DNA of 34,157 nucleotides, from positions 322,561-356,717 of the forward strand of contig BFEA01000870.1 in assembly GCA_003427395.1 (NCBI GenBank), read 5' to 3'. The translations under genes and the position numbers were made by a program. Position 1 is the stretch's first letter. Each line of letters begins with the position of its first letter. The DNA is from Chara braunii. Taxonomy: Eukaryota > Streptophyta > Charophyceae > Charales > Characeae. Of this stretch, positions 8,881-20,210 are shown in pieces. Below the pieces are notes generated by a model. The model searched no databases. It was given only the letters and a program-made list of their open reading frames with translations, and was not told where the DNA came from.

Positions 8881-11800
8881 CGGGAAAATGATTGAGTACT
8901 GCATGGATGGTTCCGACCTTGAAATCCTCACACACAGATACCCAGAAGATACCTTTAACCGCAACCCCTGACCGTGGATTGCTCTGAGTGTTGTCTGCCA
9001 CCCTCCAGAAAACCCGATCGGAACTCAGTTGGTCGGACAGACAACAATAGATCAGATACATAAAGAAAAAGAAAAGAGAGACCCACTGAGTTAAGACGTT
9101 AACAATCAACATTCCACAGCGCTCTTGTTTAAAGGATCACCGTGATAAACGAATGTTTGCCAGACCCTGGGGTTAGTAATCTCAAGTGGATCACACCTAG
9201 ACCCGCTCCCAAATGCAAGCTGCTGCAATGGACAGCAACACTGTCACCTCCCCTCCGCTGTTGAGGCAATCGGTTTATTTATCACTTGAGTATAGCAAAC
9301 TAGCAACTGGCTGCAAAGAGTTAACTGTAGGAACTCACTGTTATCCCACCAAGCGTTATATCCCCTCTCCTCACTGGGGTTGTACAAAGTTCATCCCTTC
9401 ATAACGGTCCTCAGATCGTACTCAGAGTCTGTCCCTGGACTAACCACATTTGCTTCCGTGTGCCGTATTGGGGTTTCACGAGGTGCAGCCTCAGTCCGAT
9501 ACACTACCGCCTGACCTCATTTATCGTACCAAAGATAGGGCGTTGTCTGCCTGAGACAAGTCAGTATTGCCAAGTATATTATAAGATCCGACATGAGTAA
9601 CATCTGTTTGAAACTTCACTGCGTATGAAGTCCCCGAGATCTAGAGTACGGGTAGGGGGAATGCGTAGGGTGTACTCAGTGAGAACCCACTCGACATGGT
9701 TGAGATTCAACCAACCATGATAAGATGATCAAATCACTTTTTTCTGAGCCGAGACAATCTAAGACTGAACGAGTAGACAGTCAATCCCCATCAAGTAAAA
9801 ACTTAACAAGAATGTAAAAGACTTTTATCAGAACTGCCCTTTTCTTCCCCATCCATTCAGGAGGGACATAACCACTGAAAATAATTAAGATTGCCACTGA
9901 GTCTCCTCGTACAGGCGGTCTCGTGCATTGAGTCCAATAGTGGACCACGATACTCGAACAATCGTCTGCATGCGGTGCCCTCAGACTTGCAAACACACAC
10001 TGTTAAGCATTCATCAGTTTACGCGGGTACATGCATATTCATGTAAACTCATGCTCAACTAAACACAGGCCACAAAAGAATCCTTATGATTCACTAACAG
10101 GCGTTTGAGCAGATGTGCATATGTACACAAACACATTCGAGCACTCGTGTGTTCACGAAAAGAAGGGTGGACCAATTTCAATCAGTTGTTCTATGCGATT
10201 CGTTATTAGGCATATAGCACGAGAACAATGCAACTCTTTAGAAATGACTAGCAATCAAGTAAGCAACTCAGCGCGAATAGTACTTCCTAACAGCAGAACG
10301 TGGAACTGTGCCTATTTGCGGAAAAACCCCGCTCCCTCAATCTTACAGTCATTTAGATCAACCGCTCACATGTAGGACTTCCTCTGAGGCCAGTTGACCT
10401 TTAGTCGCAGTTACAAGGCGCGGCCACTGATCACTCGTTTATGCCGCCTACAGCAAGGGCCAACCCCTTCCGCGTCACAACCTAAACAATCAGCGCCAAT
10501 TAACCAAACCAATTATCCCGTTTAAAAGAAAATTTAAACTAAATTAACTCTAAAAGAAAAGAAAACCACTCATATTAACCACCATCTTATCTGGGGGTTC
10601 TGCCGAGGCGTTGGTAAAGGTATGCTCCGAGGACCCGTGATAATAACATCAGTTAACCGCCTCAATGTCAGCAGCTAGCGACGATGTCTCCTTCTTCCTC
10701 AGACGTCTTTCTTGATCCTCCATCTTAGGCCTTTAGGCGTCCTCTCCTGCTCGTGCACAAAGAAGCCAGACCGAAGCAGTTAACGTCCTATGGAAAACGA
10801 ACTGGCCACCTAAGTAGGACTAGCAATGAGACGAGAGCTCCGTGATAACTGACAGCCTTCTACTAACTAGCTCGATCAATAGGTTCGCGTATATCAACAG
10901 GTTGAAGATCATGCACAGACGACAAGACGCGCGGACACAGTAACAAGCGCGTTTATCAGGTACGTGATATCACCCTCAAGAAACAATCAACCCTTCCCCC
11001 CCTTTGGCTTAGCGGCTACTATTCTCCCCCTTCATACCAGCCTCTTCTAAACACGACCAGCGTCACGGAAACTACTATCAGTCTTTTACGCGTTGGATGG
11101 GTCGAGAGCCTTTCACAGCACGTCTCACCAGTTTGCACGAGGAGAAAACAAGCTCACAGGTTATGCCAATCATTTGACGAGAGGAGAGGAGGGGTGTAAA
11201 AGCCAGATAGAGACGAGATGATAATGTCAGCTTCTGGTAGACTACTGATACAATTACCCGCGCTGGAACCGACTCGGCCTTTCACGAACCACATACTGGC
11301 CACCTAGTGATTGCAGGCATTCACACAGACGAAGAACGACCGATCTTTGCTCAAAACGCTGGAAGAACCACGGTTAGCGCGCGACTAGAAGATCTCATGG
11401 TGACCCTTGCTATGCCTCACACAAGTACCCTCTCCCTTGATGACCACTACCCCTGCCTTTTCTGGCGGGACCTCTCTCTTGTCTTTTCCATCACTGCAGT
11501 GGGAGCCGAACATCAGGGAGCGTGCACGGATCAGTTGACGTCAGCTTCTCCCACCCGTACGTGCGATCCTTTCTCGCGCGCCTTTTCTCTCTCTCGTTGA
11601 CCCTCTCTGCCCACGTGTATCCGCCTCAAGAACCCGCTATCGCGTCTCGAAAAGAAAACTGGCCCCTTGAAGACCTGCAGCGTTCGGTAGGCACTAGACG
11701 CCGCGCAAGAGCGCGGAAGCAGCAGTTGACATCAACTGCCTCTAGCAAGGTCGCGACCCGCTCATTCGCGCGGCCTCCTCTTCTCTCTCTTTCTCGATCT

Positions 11801-11900
11801 CCATGTGCCTCCTTGCCACCGCCCCGTAGCTCTCTCTCTCTCTCAGAGTGAACCTCGTTGACCTCTGGCCTCGCCACCTGTCGTGCGTGTTGATCTCCCT
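8881..11900. other. LTR interior, no supported gene
   Basis: About 3 kb of LTR between the AT repeat and ORF A. It aligns with 28889-31930 in the other LTR. Short frames on both strands, such as plus-strand 10115-10375 and 11307-11600, are also present in the other LTR. They have no motif and are preserved simply because the two LTRs are recent copies. Confidence 0.5.
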
Positions 11901-11907
11901 CTCTTCC

Positions 11908-12429
11908 TCACACCGATTTCTTACCTTTTCTCTGTTTCCCTCCGGTCCGGTGGCCTCTGGGAGTCAGCTGTCTTGAGCTAGCCTCGGGTCCCTTCTCCAC
12001 TGGCTCCGAGACTCGGTGGTGTTTCTGGATCTCTTCGGGCCTGTTCCAGGACCTGAGATCCGTTTCTCGGTCCGCCTCACTCATCTCGCTTTCCCCATCT
12101 GAGTCTCTCTCGTTATGCTGTTCCTCCCTTGTCTCTGTCCCAGTTGACGATTCGGTCTCGTGATAGATGACCGTCACCCTCAAGCCCACGGTCACCCCAT
12201 CTCGCCTGCACCTCCGTTCTGCCCTGTCGTGCGCTTCGAAAATGGCAGCCTGCAGCCTTTGGTCAGCTTGCATCTCCTCCTCTCTCCCCCCTTCAATGCA
12301 AACTTTCAGCCGGACTACCTCTCCCCCATCATAGTTCAGGGCCGTCGTGATCTGAGGGCCTTCCCCCGACACTAGAACCCAACGCACTGTATGCCGCCAA
12401 CACCCCGACCTATAGCCGTATAGCGCCAT
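11908..12429 (-). CDS. ORF A, first open frame after the LTR TATA box (3' LTR copy)
   Basis: The chosen ATG at 12429 gives 173 codons. An N-terminal folded-looking part includes GCWRHTVRWVLVSGEG and then GGEVVRLKVCIEGG and an Ala/Arg/Glu-rich helix. A second strand-like piece GLRVTVIYHE follows, then a long charged, low-complexity tail rich in Glu, Arg and Ser. The copy in the other LTR (31938-32450) stays open despite substitutions and a length change near the C terminus that keeps frame. The order of strand, GGEVVRLKV and helix faintly recalls family 1 (DVYDVKIYV then helix), but this is only suggestive. It begins about 150 nt downstream of a conserved TATAAAAG. Confidence 0.55.
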   Translation of the reverse strand: MALYGYRSGCWRHTVRWVLVSGEGPQITTALNYDGGEVVRLKVCIEGGREEEMQADQRLQAAIFEAHDRAERRCRRDGVTVGLRVTVIYHETESSTGTETREEQHNERDSDGESEMSEADRETDLRSWNRPEEIQKHHRVSEPVEKGPEASSRQLTPRGHRTGGKQRKGKKSV

Positions 12430-12578
12430 TGCCACTCAGTATAGCCAGCCCCGCTTTGATAGACAGCACAACACTAGACCGTAGATCTCCTATAGCAGAC
12501 CACTCCCCACCAGAACTCGCAATATAGACTGTATATCACCAGTCGACTTGCCATGGACAACATCTCAACTCCCTCTCC

Positions 12579-12586
12579 CTTTTATA
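12579..12586 (-). promoter_or_regulatory. TATA box of the 3' LTR
   Basis: TATAAAAG on the minus strand in a pyrimidine/purine-rich context, identical to 32600-32607 in the 5' LTR. It lies about 820 bp from the LTR outer end and about 150 bp before the ORF A ATG. It suits an RNA polymerase II core promoter, with transcription starting near 12550. Confidence 0.5.
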
Positions 12587-13051
12587 GGCCTACCCTCTGC
12601 GTTCTGAACGAAGGACTCGGATTAGTCCTTTTCAGACCTTACCAGTATTTCATGAATTTTTACAGTTTTCAAAATGATTTGCAAATTAAAACCGAATAGC
12701 TTTCAGAGAAACACTCGTGACTACGGTCCCATAACGAGGAACTGATGATCGCACTTTCCCCTTTTTTAGTGCAACCTCGGTCTATCTCAGTTGGGTGCCC
12801 GTGTCCGATGGCAAGGAGGGGGCTTATGACCCTCCATGGAGGGGGTGATAGGCCTCCTACCAATGCGGCCGCGGGTCGCCCTCCTTTTGAGGTCCTGCCG
12901 CGCNATGTCAGATCGAAGCGCACCCACANACTNTATACGTGGGGTNGGCCTACTTAGGCTATGAGTCGCCGAGTTCGAAATACGAACCGTTGGCCTTCCC
13001 GTGAGATGACAGGCCGACAGGCGGGAAACTGGAAATAGGAAAAATTAATAC

Positions 13052-13090
13052 TGATAATAATAATAATAATAATAATAATAATAGTAATAA
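13052..13090. repeat. (TAA)n microsatellite in 3' LTR
   Basis: ATA/TAA trinucleotide run, matched by a shorter run at 33184-33215 in the other LTR. Confidence 0.95.
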
Positions 13091-13407
13091 AGGACAATCA
13101 ATGCGGAAAGAAAAGACGACGCTTCAAGTTTCCTTCGCGCCGCAGGCTTATCCTGAATAGCGTTGCAAGTTCTCCCACAAGCCCAAGACCCGATTTTCAT
13201 CCTTACCCCTTTTTCCTTCTTTTTCACACTTCCCTTTTTCAGGCCCACTGCATCTGCCCTGCAGCACAGCTATTGGGATCCTACCACGCAGTTCGAACGA
13301 GCAGGTCCGGCACAGGTGATATGAAAGGGGTCGGTGAGGCCTAGACCATGAGACCGCAGTCACAGACCAAAACCTGAATCGACGGCCTCCCCTACAAAGT
13401 GACGTGA

Positions 13408-13950
13408 CCCAGGAAAAGGGAAATTCTAGCCTGGAACTGGTAAATCAGTAATAATAATAAGAATAATAATAAGAAAAAAGAGAAAAACTCAACGGTATAG
13501 TGACCCAATATCACTAGATTATCCCAGATTAAGGCAGGGGTCACGATCTAAGTGTCGTTCAGACGCTCAAGTTTTTACCTTGACCTGTTCCGTGTACATA
13601 TCCCATAACCCTGTACAGGGGCGTTTGGCGCACAACTGAAAAGACTGAGGCAGTCTTCTCACCTCCGCGTCCCAGGGCGAGCCCGACGGCTACCACGGCT
13701 ACTGACCAATGGAAAACCCTGCGGCACACCTTTTTGCTACGCCAACAGGGTTGGTCCGTGCCGAGACACGTTGCAAGTACCAGGCCTACGGGGTTCGAAA
13801 ATCATCCAGCGAGCCGCGGGCCACAAAATGAAATATCGATGTCGGGCGGAGACTTTGGCACACAGAGGAGGGCCGGGATACCGTGCCCTCCGACATAATA
13901 CCAAACCCCCACCCAGCGTCCCCGCTGGGTCGAAACATTTTACGTTTGAG
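13408..13950. other. Internal side of the 3' LTR boundary; no clear polypurine tract
   Basis: The bases next to the LTR on the coding (minus) strand are pyrimidine-rich, not purine-rich. The short purine run AGGAAAAGGGA at 13411-13421 is on the plus strand, the wrong strand for priming. A TAA-type microsatellite occupies 13449-13473. No gene is supported here. Confidence 0.5.
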
Positions 13951-13957
13951 TATAAAA
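13951..13957 (+). promoter_or_regulatory. TATA box for a candidate antisense gene
   Basis: TATAAAA sits on the plus strand, opposite to gag-pol, about 400 bp before the ATG at 14359. A transcript starting near 13980 would run through a T/C-rich stretch ending in an intron-acceptor-like site at 14341-14342. Confidence 0.4.
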
Positions 13958-14358
13958 CCTGCACAGTAGACAACTTTTTCATTACTTTCCATTCGAGCTT
14001 CGTTGTGGTACGCACACTATGGCTTTGCGCTGTCAGTTTCCTGCCTTCCTCTTTAACGTTCACTCTTCCTTTTTTCGTCCCTCTTCTTCCGCGCTCACCT
14101 ATTTTTCTCCGCGCTTGCCATCCGTCTGCACTTACTCCCTTCCTGTGTGCTAGGTTTCTTTTCCCTGCGCTTACTTTTCTTCTGGCGCTCATCCTCTCTC
14201 TTACATAGTATACCGTAATCTCCCATAGTCGGCGCACACCCGCTTTCAAAAATCATCTTCATCATCGTAAACCTCAATCACATAACCTTCCTGGTCATAG
14301 CTTTTAATGCTAAATTTTGTCCCTTATTTTCTCTTTTAACAGCAATCTCACGTGCATC

Positions 14359-14829
14359 ATGCCTGAGGCACGCTGCAGACAGGGTAGAGGTAGGGGAGGA
14401 AGAGGAGGGAAAGCAAAGGAAGAACCGCCAGCCAGGGCACGGCAGGATTATAGCTCAGAGGAGGAGGAAGATAAGGAGCCGCGAGGCTATGGCCGTTTAA
14501 GGCCAAATCCCCGCTACCCATTAGGAGGATGGTACGAGAGAACTCCATCTCCTGACAAGATGGAGTTCCTTCGTAAGAAGTTCGACGCTCGTTATGGTAC
14601 CCCCAGCGCTTCTTCACCTCCCTACATCCTTAGGGCTCCCTCCACCCCTGCAGTAAGCAAAGCCATAGTGTCGGCTCCGCCCCCCCCTGTCCCATGTGCT
14701 GTCTCATCACCCCATCATCCCAGTCACTGCGTTCTCTTCAGCATCTTCTTCCTTCTCTTTCTTTTCCAGCTCGAGTTCATGAATGTCTTTTATGTTTTAT
14801 ATAAGCGTGACTCCTTCTCAGCTTTCTGA
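14359..14829 (+). CDS. Candidate antisense gene in the 3' internal region (RGG/acidic/Pro-rich protein)
   Basis: An ATG at 14359 follows a pyrimidine tract ending in TTTTAACAG, a good 3' splice site at 14341-14342, so it may start a second exon. The product opens with an Arg/Gly-rich stretch (RGRGGRGGK). It continues through an acidic run (SSEEEEDKE) and the segment YPLGGWYERTPSPDKMEFLR, then a Ser/Pro-rich part. A GTAAGC donor lies at 14653 and a TTTTCCAG acceptor ends at 14769. The intron would be 117 nt, a multiple of three, so spliced and unspliced forms share the stop at 14827. RGG runs often bind RNA, but no specific function is claimed. Antisense ORFs downstream of pol are known in some plant Tat-lineage elements such as Grande; homology to those is not claimed. 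Confidence 0.5.
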   Translation: MPEARCRQGRGRGGRGGKAKEEPPARARQDYSSEEEEDKEPRGYGRLRPNPRYPLGGWYERTPSPDKMEFLRKKFDARYGTPSASSPPYILRAPSTPAVSKAIVSAPPPPVPCAVSSPHHPSHCVLFSIFFLLFLFQLEFMNVFYVLYKRDSFSAF

Positions 14830-16924
14830 GTCAGATTTCGACTCACAAAATTTTATGTTCATTGTCCACTTCATAACATCCCAGGCCTGAGAGTTTGGCT
14901 TCCTTAAGGCTAGGGATGTAGGTTCCTCGTGAACCAGCCCGCTTGTCGGCTACCAAATATAATTTTAAGAAGGATTTTATCTGCTTGTTTGACTTGTTAA
15001 CTGCTGATCTTTCACATGAAGGTTACCTTAGCTCTTGATCAGGCATCTATGCCAGGGATGACCCCAATAACGAGGGTACTCACTCTGTCTGCCATGCTGG
15101 AAATAGGGCATACCAAACCCTCTTTTCTGTTCTCTGATCTGAGTCAGGCGTCTTCTCGGCTTCTCGAGCCCCTGATGGGGATACCAAACCCTTGTTTTCT
15201 TTCTCTGGTCTAAGTGAGGCGTCTCCTCAACTTCTCATAAAAAAAAAGGAGGGGATACCAAAACCCTTTTCTTTTCTCTGGTTTGGAAATTTCAGATAAA
15301 TATTTGCATACCTGCAAAATCAGGAAGTCCCACAAACAACAACCATGCCCCAGCAAGCAGACCCTCTGACAACCAACAGTCAAGCATTAACAAATTAAAA
15401 TTAAAAATCCATAAATAAATTAATAAATAATAAATAATAATTAGTACATAACAATTCTTCATACCCGGGATTTATTGATTGCCTTGGTTTCGGTCTACCA
15501 CTGACCAGGAATGTTAGACGTCCCGTCAATCTGATATACCTTATTCGGCCCGCCTCAGGCCAGGACTAGTCAGACCATTTGCCTTGATAGCCCCTTTGAC
15601 CTGCCTCCAGGTCAGGACCAATCATACCGACTACTCGAGTATGACAGCCCTTTGGCACTCTCGCCAGGACACCCAGACTATAGCGGGTCTGGTCACCTTA
15701 TGACAGTAGACGTCCCGTCAGTCTGACTGTTCCGAATCCGGATTTGACCACTGCGGTTAGGGGCCGGCTCACCTACCAGGTTTTAGCCAAGGGCGCTGGC
15801 TGCCCCGCCCAGACTTTTGAACGTGGGACCCGGTCTAACCACAGTTTCAGGCTCTGGCTAACCTCACTGGATTGCATCCTCTGACTGTGGTAGGGTTCCA
15901 GTTGACCCCTTTCAGCCTCATAGGCCAGACTCCTGGAGTCTTAGCCTCAGCTGACTACGGAATTCGACACTCGCGTCGGGGACCTGCTGACCCCACCAGA
16001 TTGCAACCTACTGCGGTAAGGCTGTGGATGGCCCCGACAATCAGTGCATCTTAGGTTAGAGAAGAAGAACTCCCAGGTACAGACAATCAGGCAAGCATAT
16101 CATAACCCACAAGCAGTCTGCCCACGCCCCATAACAGGACAAAAACATTTCTCAAGAGACCTCACTTCAGTCTATAGAGGCACTGAATAACACGCTAGCC
16201 AACACTAATGGTTCACATGAGACATGCCTTCAGCCTCAAGCAAAGACCTAGTGCTAGCCCAGAGAGGTCTTTTCCCTCAATTGGGATTTCTTTTTCCAAG
16301 AGACGTCCAGTCTCAAGGAAATACTGAAACTCTGATCTCAGAGAGGTCCCTTCCCTCATCTGAGTGAAGACAGACTCTTAGTCAAGAAGCACGAAGTCCC
16401 TCCACTGACCACTCTCAGTCAAGTAAGACTGAACTTCTTTATGCCTGCCTTCGTCTGAATCCCTTGAAAGTACAACTTAGTCAGAGACATGAAGTCCTTC
16501 TGCTGATAACTTTCAATCAGACAGAACTAAACTTCTCTATGCCCATCATGATTTCTCTTTGTCATAAGAATAACGCTGCTTACATCATTTGATGTTCCAC
16601 AACCATGAGTTTCTCAGATCTTGACACTGTGTCAATGCTCCCAGAACTGTACTCACAGTTACTCCCCACTCTCAGGATTTGACACTCATGGAACGACTGC
16701 AGCGCTGCATCAAAGATATAGTGTCATTAACTTAGTTGCTTGCTGAAATAGATAATGAAATGACTTGCTGAAACCTGAAATATTGAAACTGAGATGCTGA
16801 AACTGAAGTAGTGAAACTGGATTAGTGAATTGACTATGCAAGAATGATCATTGTCTGCTGATAACTGAGCCTCACGGTCCCAGTGTCTTACTGTACTCTT
16901 TCTCAGTCCTCTATGACTGTTCTC
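14830..16924. other. 3' untranslated internal region with diffuse repeats
   Basis: No gene is supported between the antisense candidate and the integrase stop. It holds a tandem repeat of about 71-74 bp at 15106-15283 (units start with GGGGATACCAAACCC), a 20-bp motif TAGACGTCCCGTCAATCTGA at 15515 repeated with one change at 15707, and two 99-bp-spaced units at 16380 and 16479 (AGTCA...GAAGTCC...). It is AT-rich around 15380-15460. Confidence 0.6.
15106..15283. repeat. Tandem repeat of about 72 bp, 2.5 units
   Basis: Starts at 15106, 15177 and 15251 share GG.ATACCAAACCC, then a T-rich stretch, TCTCTG.TCT, a GAGGCGTCT-like segment and CTTCTC. Confidence 0.7.
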
Positions 16925-18190
16925 TTACTTGGATGGTTGACTTCTCTTTCCTCTCTTTAGACTCACTGTAGGGATCAAGTCAGGGTCTCTGAAGATGAAC
17001 TTACGAAGTCTCGACCCTGATACCATGTCATGAACCCTGGATCCATCCATGTATGAAATCTCATAGACCTTGCCTTCTGCCTCTCCCGTGATTCTGTAAG
17101 GACCAAGCCATCTAGGCGCCAACCTCTTAGTCCATCGTGTGTCAAGGGAACTGTCAAATAGAAGGACAACATCTCCAATCTTCAGTTTCTCTTTTCTTAT
17201 ATACATTTTCTTGTTCCATCTTTCTTGATCTGATAATCTGCTGGATGTTATTCTCTCTGCTGCATCCATCACTGCCTGATCAACTTTAGAAATTTGCCTC
17301 ATTCTGATCTGAATGAGTTCTGAAATAGAATAATCCCTGTCACTTTTCTGACTTGACCATGTCTTGACAATACTCTCAATAGGCAACGTAGCATAACGGC
17401 CATACCACAGTGTAAAAGGTGCATAACTAGTAGTTCTCTTGACTATGATATTATCAGTATATACAACAACTCTTAACACCTTTGGCCAGTTACTGAGTTT
17501 GCCTTCACACCACTTGGCCAATGAATCTTTCAGAGTTCTGTGGCCTCTTTCAACATGTTCATTCGCTTGAGGATGGTAAGTAGTCACATACCGAATTCTG
17601 ACACCCAATCTGAGTGTAATTCTTCCGACGACCTCATTTCTGAATTCTGATCCTCTGTCTGAGATAAATTCTCTGATAAAAGGATATCTGAGATAGACTT
17701 CCTCTATCCAATCAGCCACTCGCTCGACTGTCTTCCTCTTCAGAGCTTTTGCCTCAACGTATCCAGAGAAATTATCTCTTATGTTTAATATGTATCTCAT
17801 CCCACCCTTGCCTGGATGCATAGTGATGAGATCCAGATGAACTCTACTTCCTGGCTCTACCAGGATTGTAGGGAATAGGGGCTCAATCATCCTTGTGGTA
17901 GACCTCTTCTGACATAAGACACATGATTTACAGTATCTGAAAATCATGTCCCTCATGCCAGGCCCGAACTAGAGTTTGACAGTCTTGGAGTAAGTAGCCT
18001 CAGCAGCCCTGTGGCCACCAGCGACCCCCTCATGCAGGGCAACGATTATCTCTAACTGCCTTTCTTTACCACAGATTACTCTTAGTGGAGATAGACCTCT
18101 CTTACCATCCACAAAGAGATGTCCTCTTTTTAATATGAATTTCTTTCTTAAGTCCTTACAATAATATTCTTTTAGCTGCTCCCTTTCCAT
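16925..18190 (-). pseudogene. Integrase (pol C-terminal), interrupted by one stop
   Basis: Integrase inserts element cDNA into the host genome. The first part (18190-17972) carries the N-terminal zinc-binding histidines in LHEGVAGGH. An in-frame TAG at 17969-17971 interrupts just before FGPGMRDM. The second part (17956-16925, 343 codons) continues in the same frame with the cysteines of CKSCVLC, then the catalytic core: Asp42 (HLDLIT), Asp100 (SDRGSEF) and Glu136 (ANEHVERGH), with 35 residues between the last two as expected for the DDE family. A C-terminal GPY module is visible (LAPRWLGPYRI, KVYEISYMDG). No chromodomain follows. The MHPGKGG and core motifs resemble elements I know from basidiomycetes. 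It lies directly downstream of RNase H, as in Ty3/gypsy. Confidence 0.92.
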
Positions 18191-18247
18191 CTTCCTGTCA
18201 ATCTCTTGATAATTTTCATCGTATTCTTCAGAGAAGAAAAATATCTC

Positions 18248-18929
18248 TTATTCCTTCTTTTCACTCTCTTCTTCTTCATTTAAACCTGAACTTTCTCCAA
18301 TTTTATGAGCAGTCACTGCTGCTGCATTAACTCTTGCATACCAATCTTTTGGTTGATCATCTTCTTCTTTCCCAAGAATCGATTCATAAACGTATGCACT
18401 TGGGATTTCACCCCAACTGTCTCTCTCTTCAGGCCACAGACTCCACTTGTAGGAGCATGGTGCCTCATAATCCTCATCATCTTTTTCATTAAGGAAATTA
18501 TCAACATAGGCGGATTCTTCAATTGTTTCATTCATGTCTTCTTCTTCTTCTCGCCACTCAATCCGGCTTAAGCCATCCGATCTGTTCTTCTCAGTGGAGA
18601 TCTTTTCCAGTTTAAAATCATATGTCCAGATGAATGCGATCCATCTGCTGACTGTTGGATCTACCTGTTGGTGCTTTTTAATGACACCAATCACAGCAGA
18701 TGCATCAGTCCTCAAGATGAATCTCCTTCCTAAAACGTAGTGCCTGAAGCACCTGAGGCTATGGATGATTGACAGTAGCTCTTTCCTAAATTGGGTGTAG
18801 CCTCTTTCAGTAGAATTGAGGGTTCTGCTCTCAGATCTCAGATGTCTTTCTCTCTCGTTTTCATCTTTCTGAATAAGCACTCCACCCAGAGCCACTGGTC
18901 CTCCATCGGCCTCAATGATGAAAGGCCTT
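18248..18929 (-). pseudogene. RNase H domain of pol plus acidic linker
   Basis: This is part of the long open frame 19507-18248. RNase H degrades the RNA strand of the RNA:DNA hybrid. Its acidic residues are visible as Asp201 (FIIEADGG), Glu243 (RKELLSI), Asp268 (LRTDAS) and Asp311 (NRSDGLSR), numbered in that frame. After SRIEW comes an acidic linker ending at an in-frame TAA (18248-18250). The same frame stays open beyond the TAA into the integrase piece, so the stop is a single interruption and not the natural end of pol. Confidence 0.88.
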
Positions 18930-20166
18930 GTCTCCTCCTCCTCATAATAGGGTACTCCCAGTACTACACCACCGTCTCTTAGTTTTTTTTTCAATGTTTC
19001 TGCTGCAACTTGTCTTTTATCATTCCATGCTAAGTTAGTCCCTTGTCTTACCGTTTCTCTTAGAGGTTCTGCAAGGGCAGCAAAATGAGGAATAAAAATC
19101 CTCCAGAATCCACAGACTCCAAAGAAGCTCCTGACGTCTGTCACTCTCTTGAGAGGCAGAGACCAGTTCAAGATCTTGTCTATCTTCTTGGGATCTGGAC
19201 TCCTACCATTGGAGAAGCATCTGAAACCCAAGATTATCACTTCTGGTTGGAAAAGAAGGGACTTTGGTCCACTGGCAGTCAGATTATACTTCCGAAGTCT
19301 TTCTATGACCATTTTTACTCCTTCAGCATGTTCCCAGACAAACTTTCTGACTCCCCCTCTGACCAAAGTCCCATCTCTTACCAAGGGTCCTTTTACGAGA
19401 TTATCATCAATGTAGGGACTTGTTATTTCATTAGAAATATCCTGTATGACTTTGATCATGTTCCTTTGAACCACTGCCACTCTGTTAGTCCAGCCCTGAG
19501 GTACCACACATATCTGAACAAGTCCCCTCGGTGTGCATGGCGGTCATAGGTCGGCTAGTAGGATCAATAGGGAACTGATCATAGTCAGAATACAGATCAA
19601 CCAGGGAATAAATACATCGACCAGCAAAAGATTCAGCGAGGAGATCAGCATTAGGAAGGCTACCTGCATCACGTACCGTTACAGAATTGAGCTTCTGAAG
19701 ATTCAGTATCCATCTGAGCCCGCCCCCTGGTTTCCAGAAGCAAAAACCAGTGGTTAGCATACGGTCCATCTGCAGGTTCGACAACATTAGACGCAATCTT
19801 TTTGTCAAGATACTTCACAACTTCTGCCTCTTCCTTCAAGGCATACTTAGTTGGTCTATCATTCCATTGAACATGGTCAACTGTCCAAATTTTGGCTCTC
19901 TTTATCATGTCCACGTCCAATCGCCCTCTTTCCTCATCATTAAAAGAGAAAGCACTAGAGAACTCCTGACACATCCTGAAGATATATTCTTTCTCTTTAG
20001 GCAGGATAAACTGATCCGAGCCTATCTTCATTGTGTCAAACCTTTCTCTGGTGACCCTATTCTCCAGTTTTGCTGATTTTCTCAATGCTCTTATAATTTG
20101 TCTTTCCTTTTCCAATGCTTCATCATAATCTTTCTCTATTAAGGCTGCCACTGGTTTTTTCTTCAA
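18930..20166 (-). pseudogene. Reverse transcriptase domain of pol, split by two frameshifts
   Basis: Three overlapping pieces cover the domain. The first (20166-19669) has the approach to the fingers, including RPTKYALKEEAEVVKYLDKK. The second (19808-19485) has GGGLRWILNLQKLN, VRDAGSLPNADLL and the first catalytic aspartate in YSLVDLYSDYDQ (residue 71). The third (from 19507) has VPQGWTNRV and the catalytic YIDD box (residues 32-35), then the thumb and connection. Frame changes lie near 19740 and near 19535; the second looks like one extra base. The enzyme cannot be made from this copy as a single chain. The VRDAG...PN and IDD...KGP context matches the fungal type of Ty3/gypsy RT. Confidence 0.9.
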
Positions 20167-20210
20167 CCCCTTGGGCTTATACTTCCTTTTTGCTCCAGTG
20201 ACTATTTTCC

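Larger units (their letters stand above)
6436..13407 (-). repeat. 3' LTR (left copy), about 6.97 kb
   Basis: It begins on the plus strand with TGTCACAC and stays alignable with 26444-33532 to AAAGTGACGT at 13405. The last two bases are less certain. It differs from the right copy by scattered substitutions, mostly transitions. It lacks a segment of about 91 bp present at roughly 32745-32822 of the right copy and lacks a short GGAAAACTGGAAATC-type repeat near 33140-33178. It contains ORFs A, B and C, a TATA box, an AATAAA hexamer and several microsatellites, all shared with the other LTR. Confidence 0.88.

Noticed and set aside
10115-11600. Plus-strand frames in the LTR that recur at 30121-31606
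   Set aside because: Their repetition reflects LTR identity, not independent conservation. No motif or start context supports translation.
12990-13030. tRNA-like element near GAGTTCGAAATACGAACC
   Set aside because: There is a B-box-like word, but no cloverleaf with an acceptor stem could be drawn around it.
16975-17178. Separate small gene overlapping the integrase C terminus
   Set aside because: It is a shadow in another frame of the integrase GPY region.
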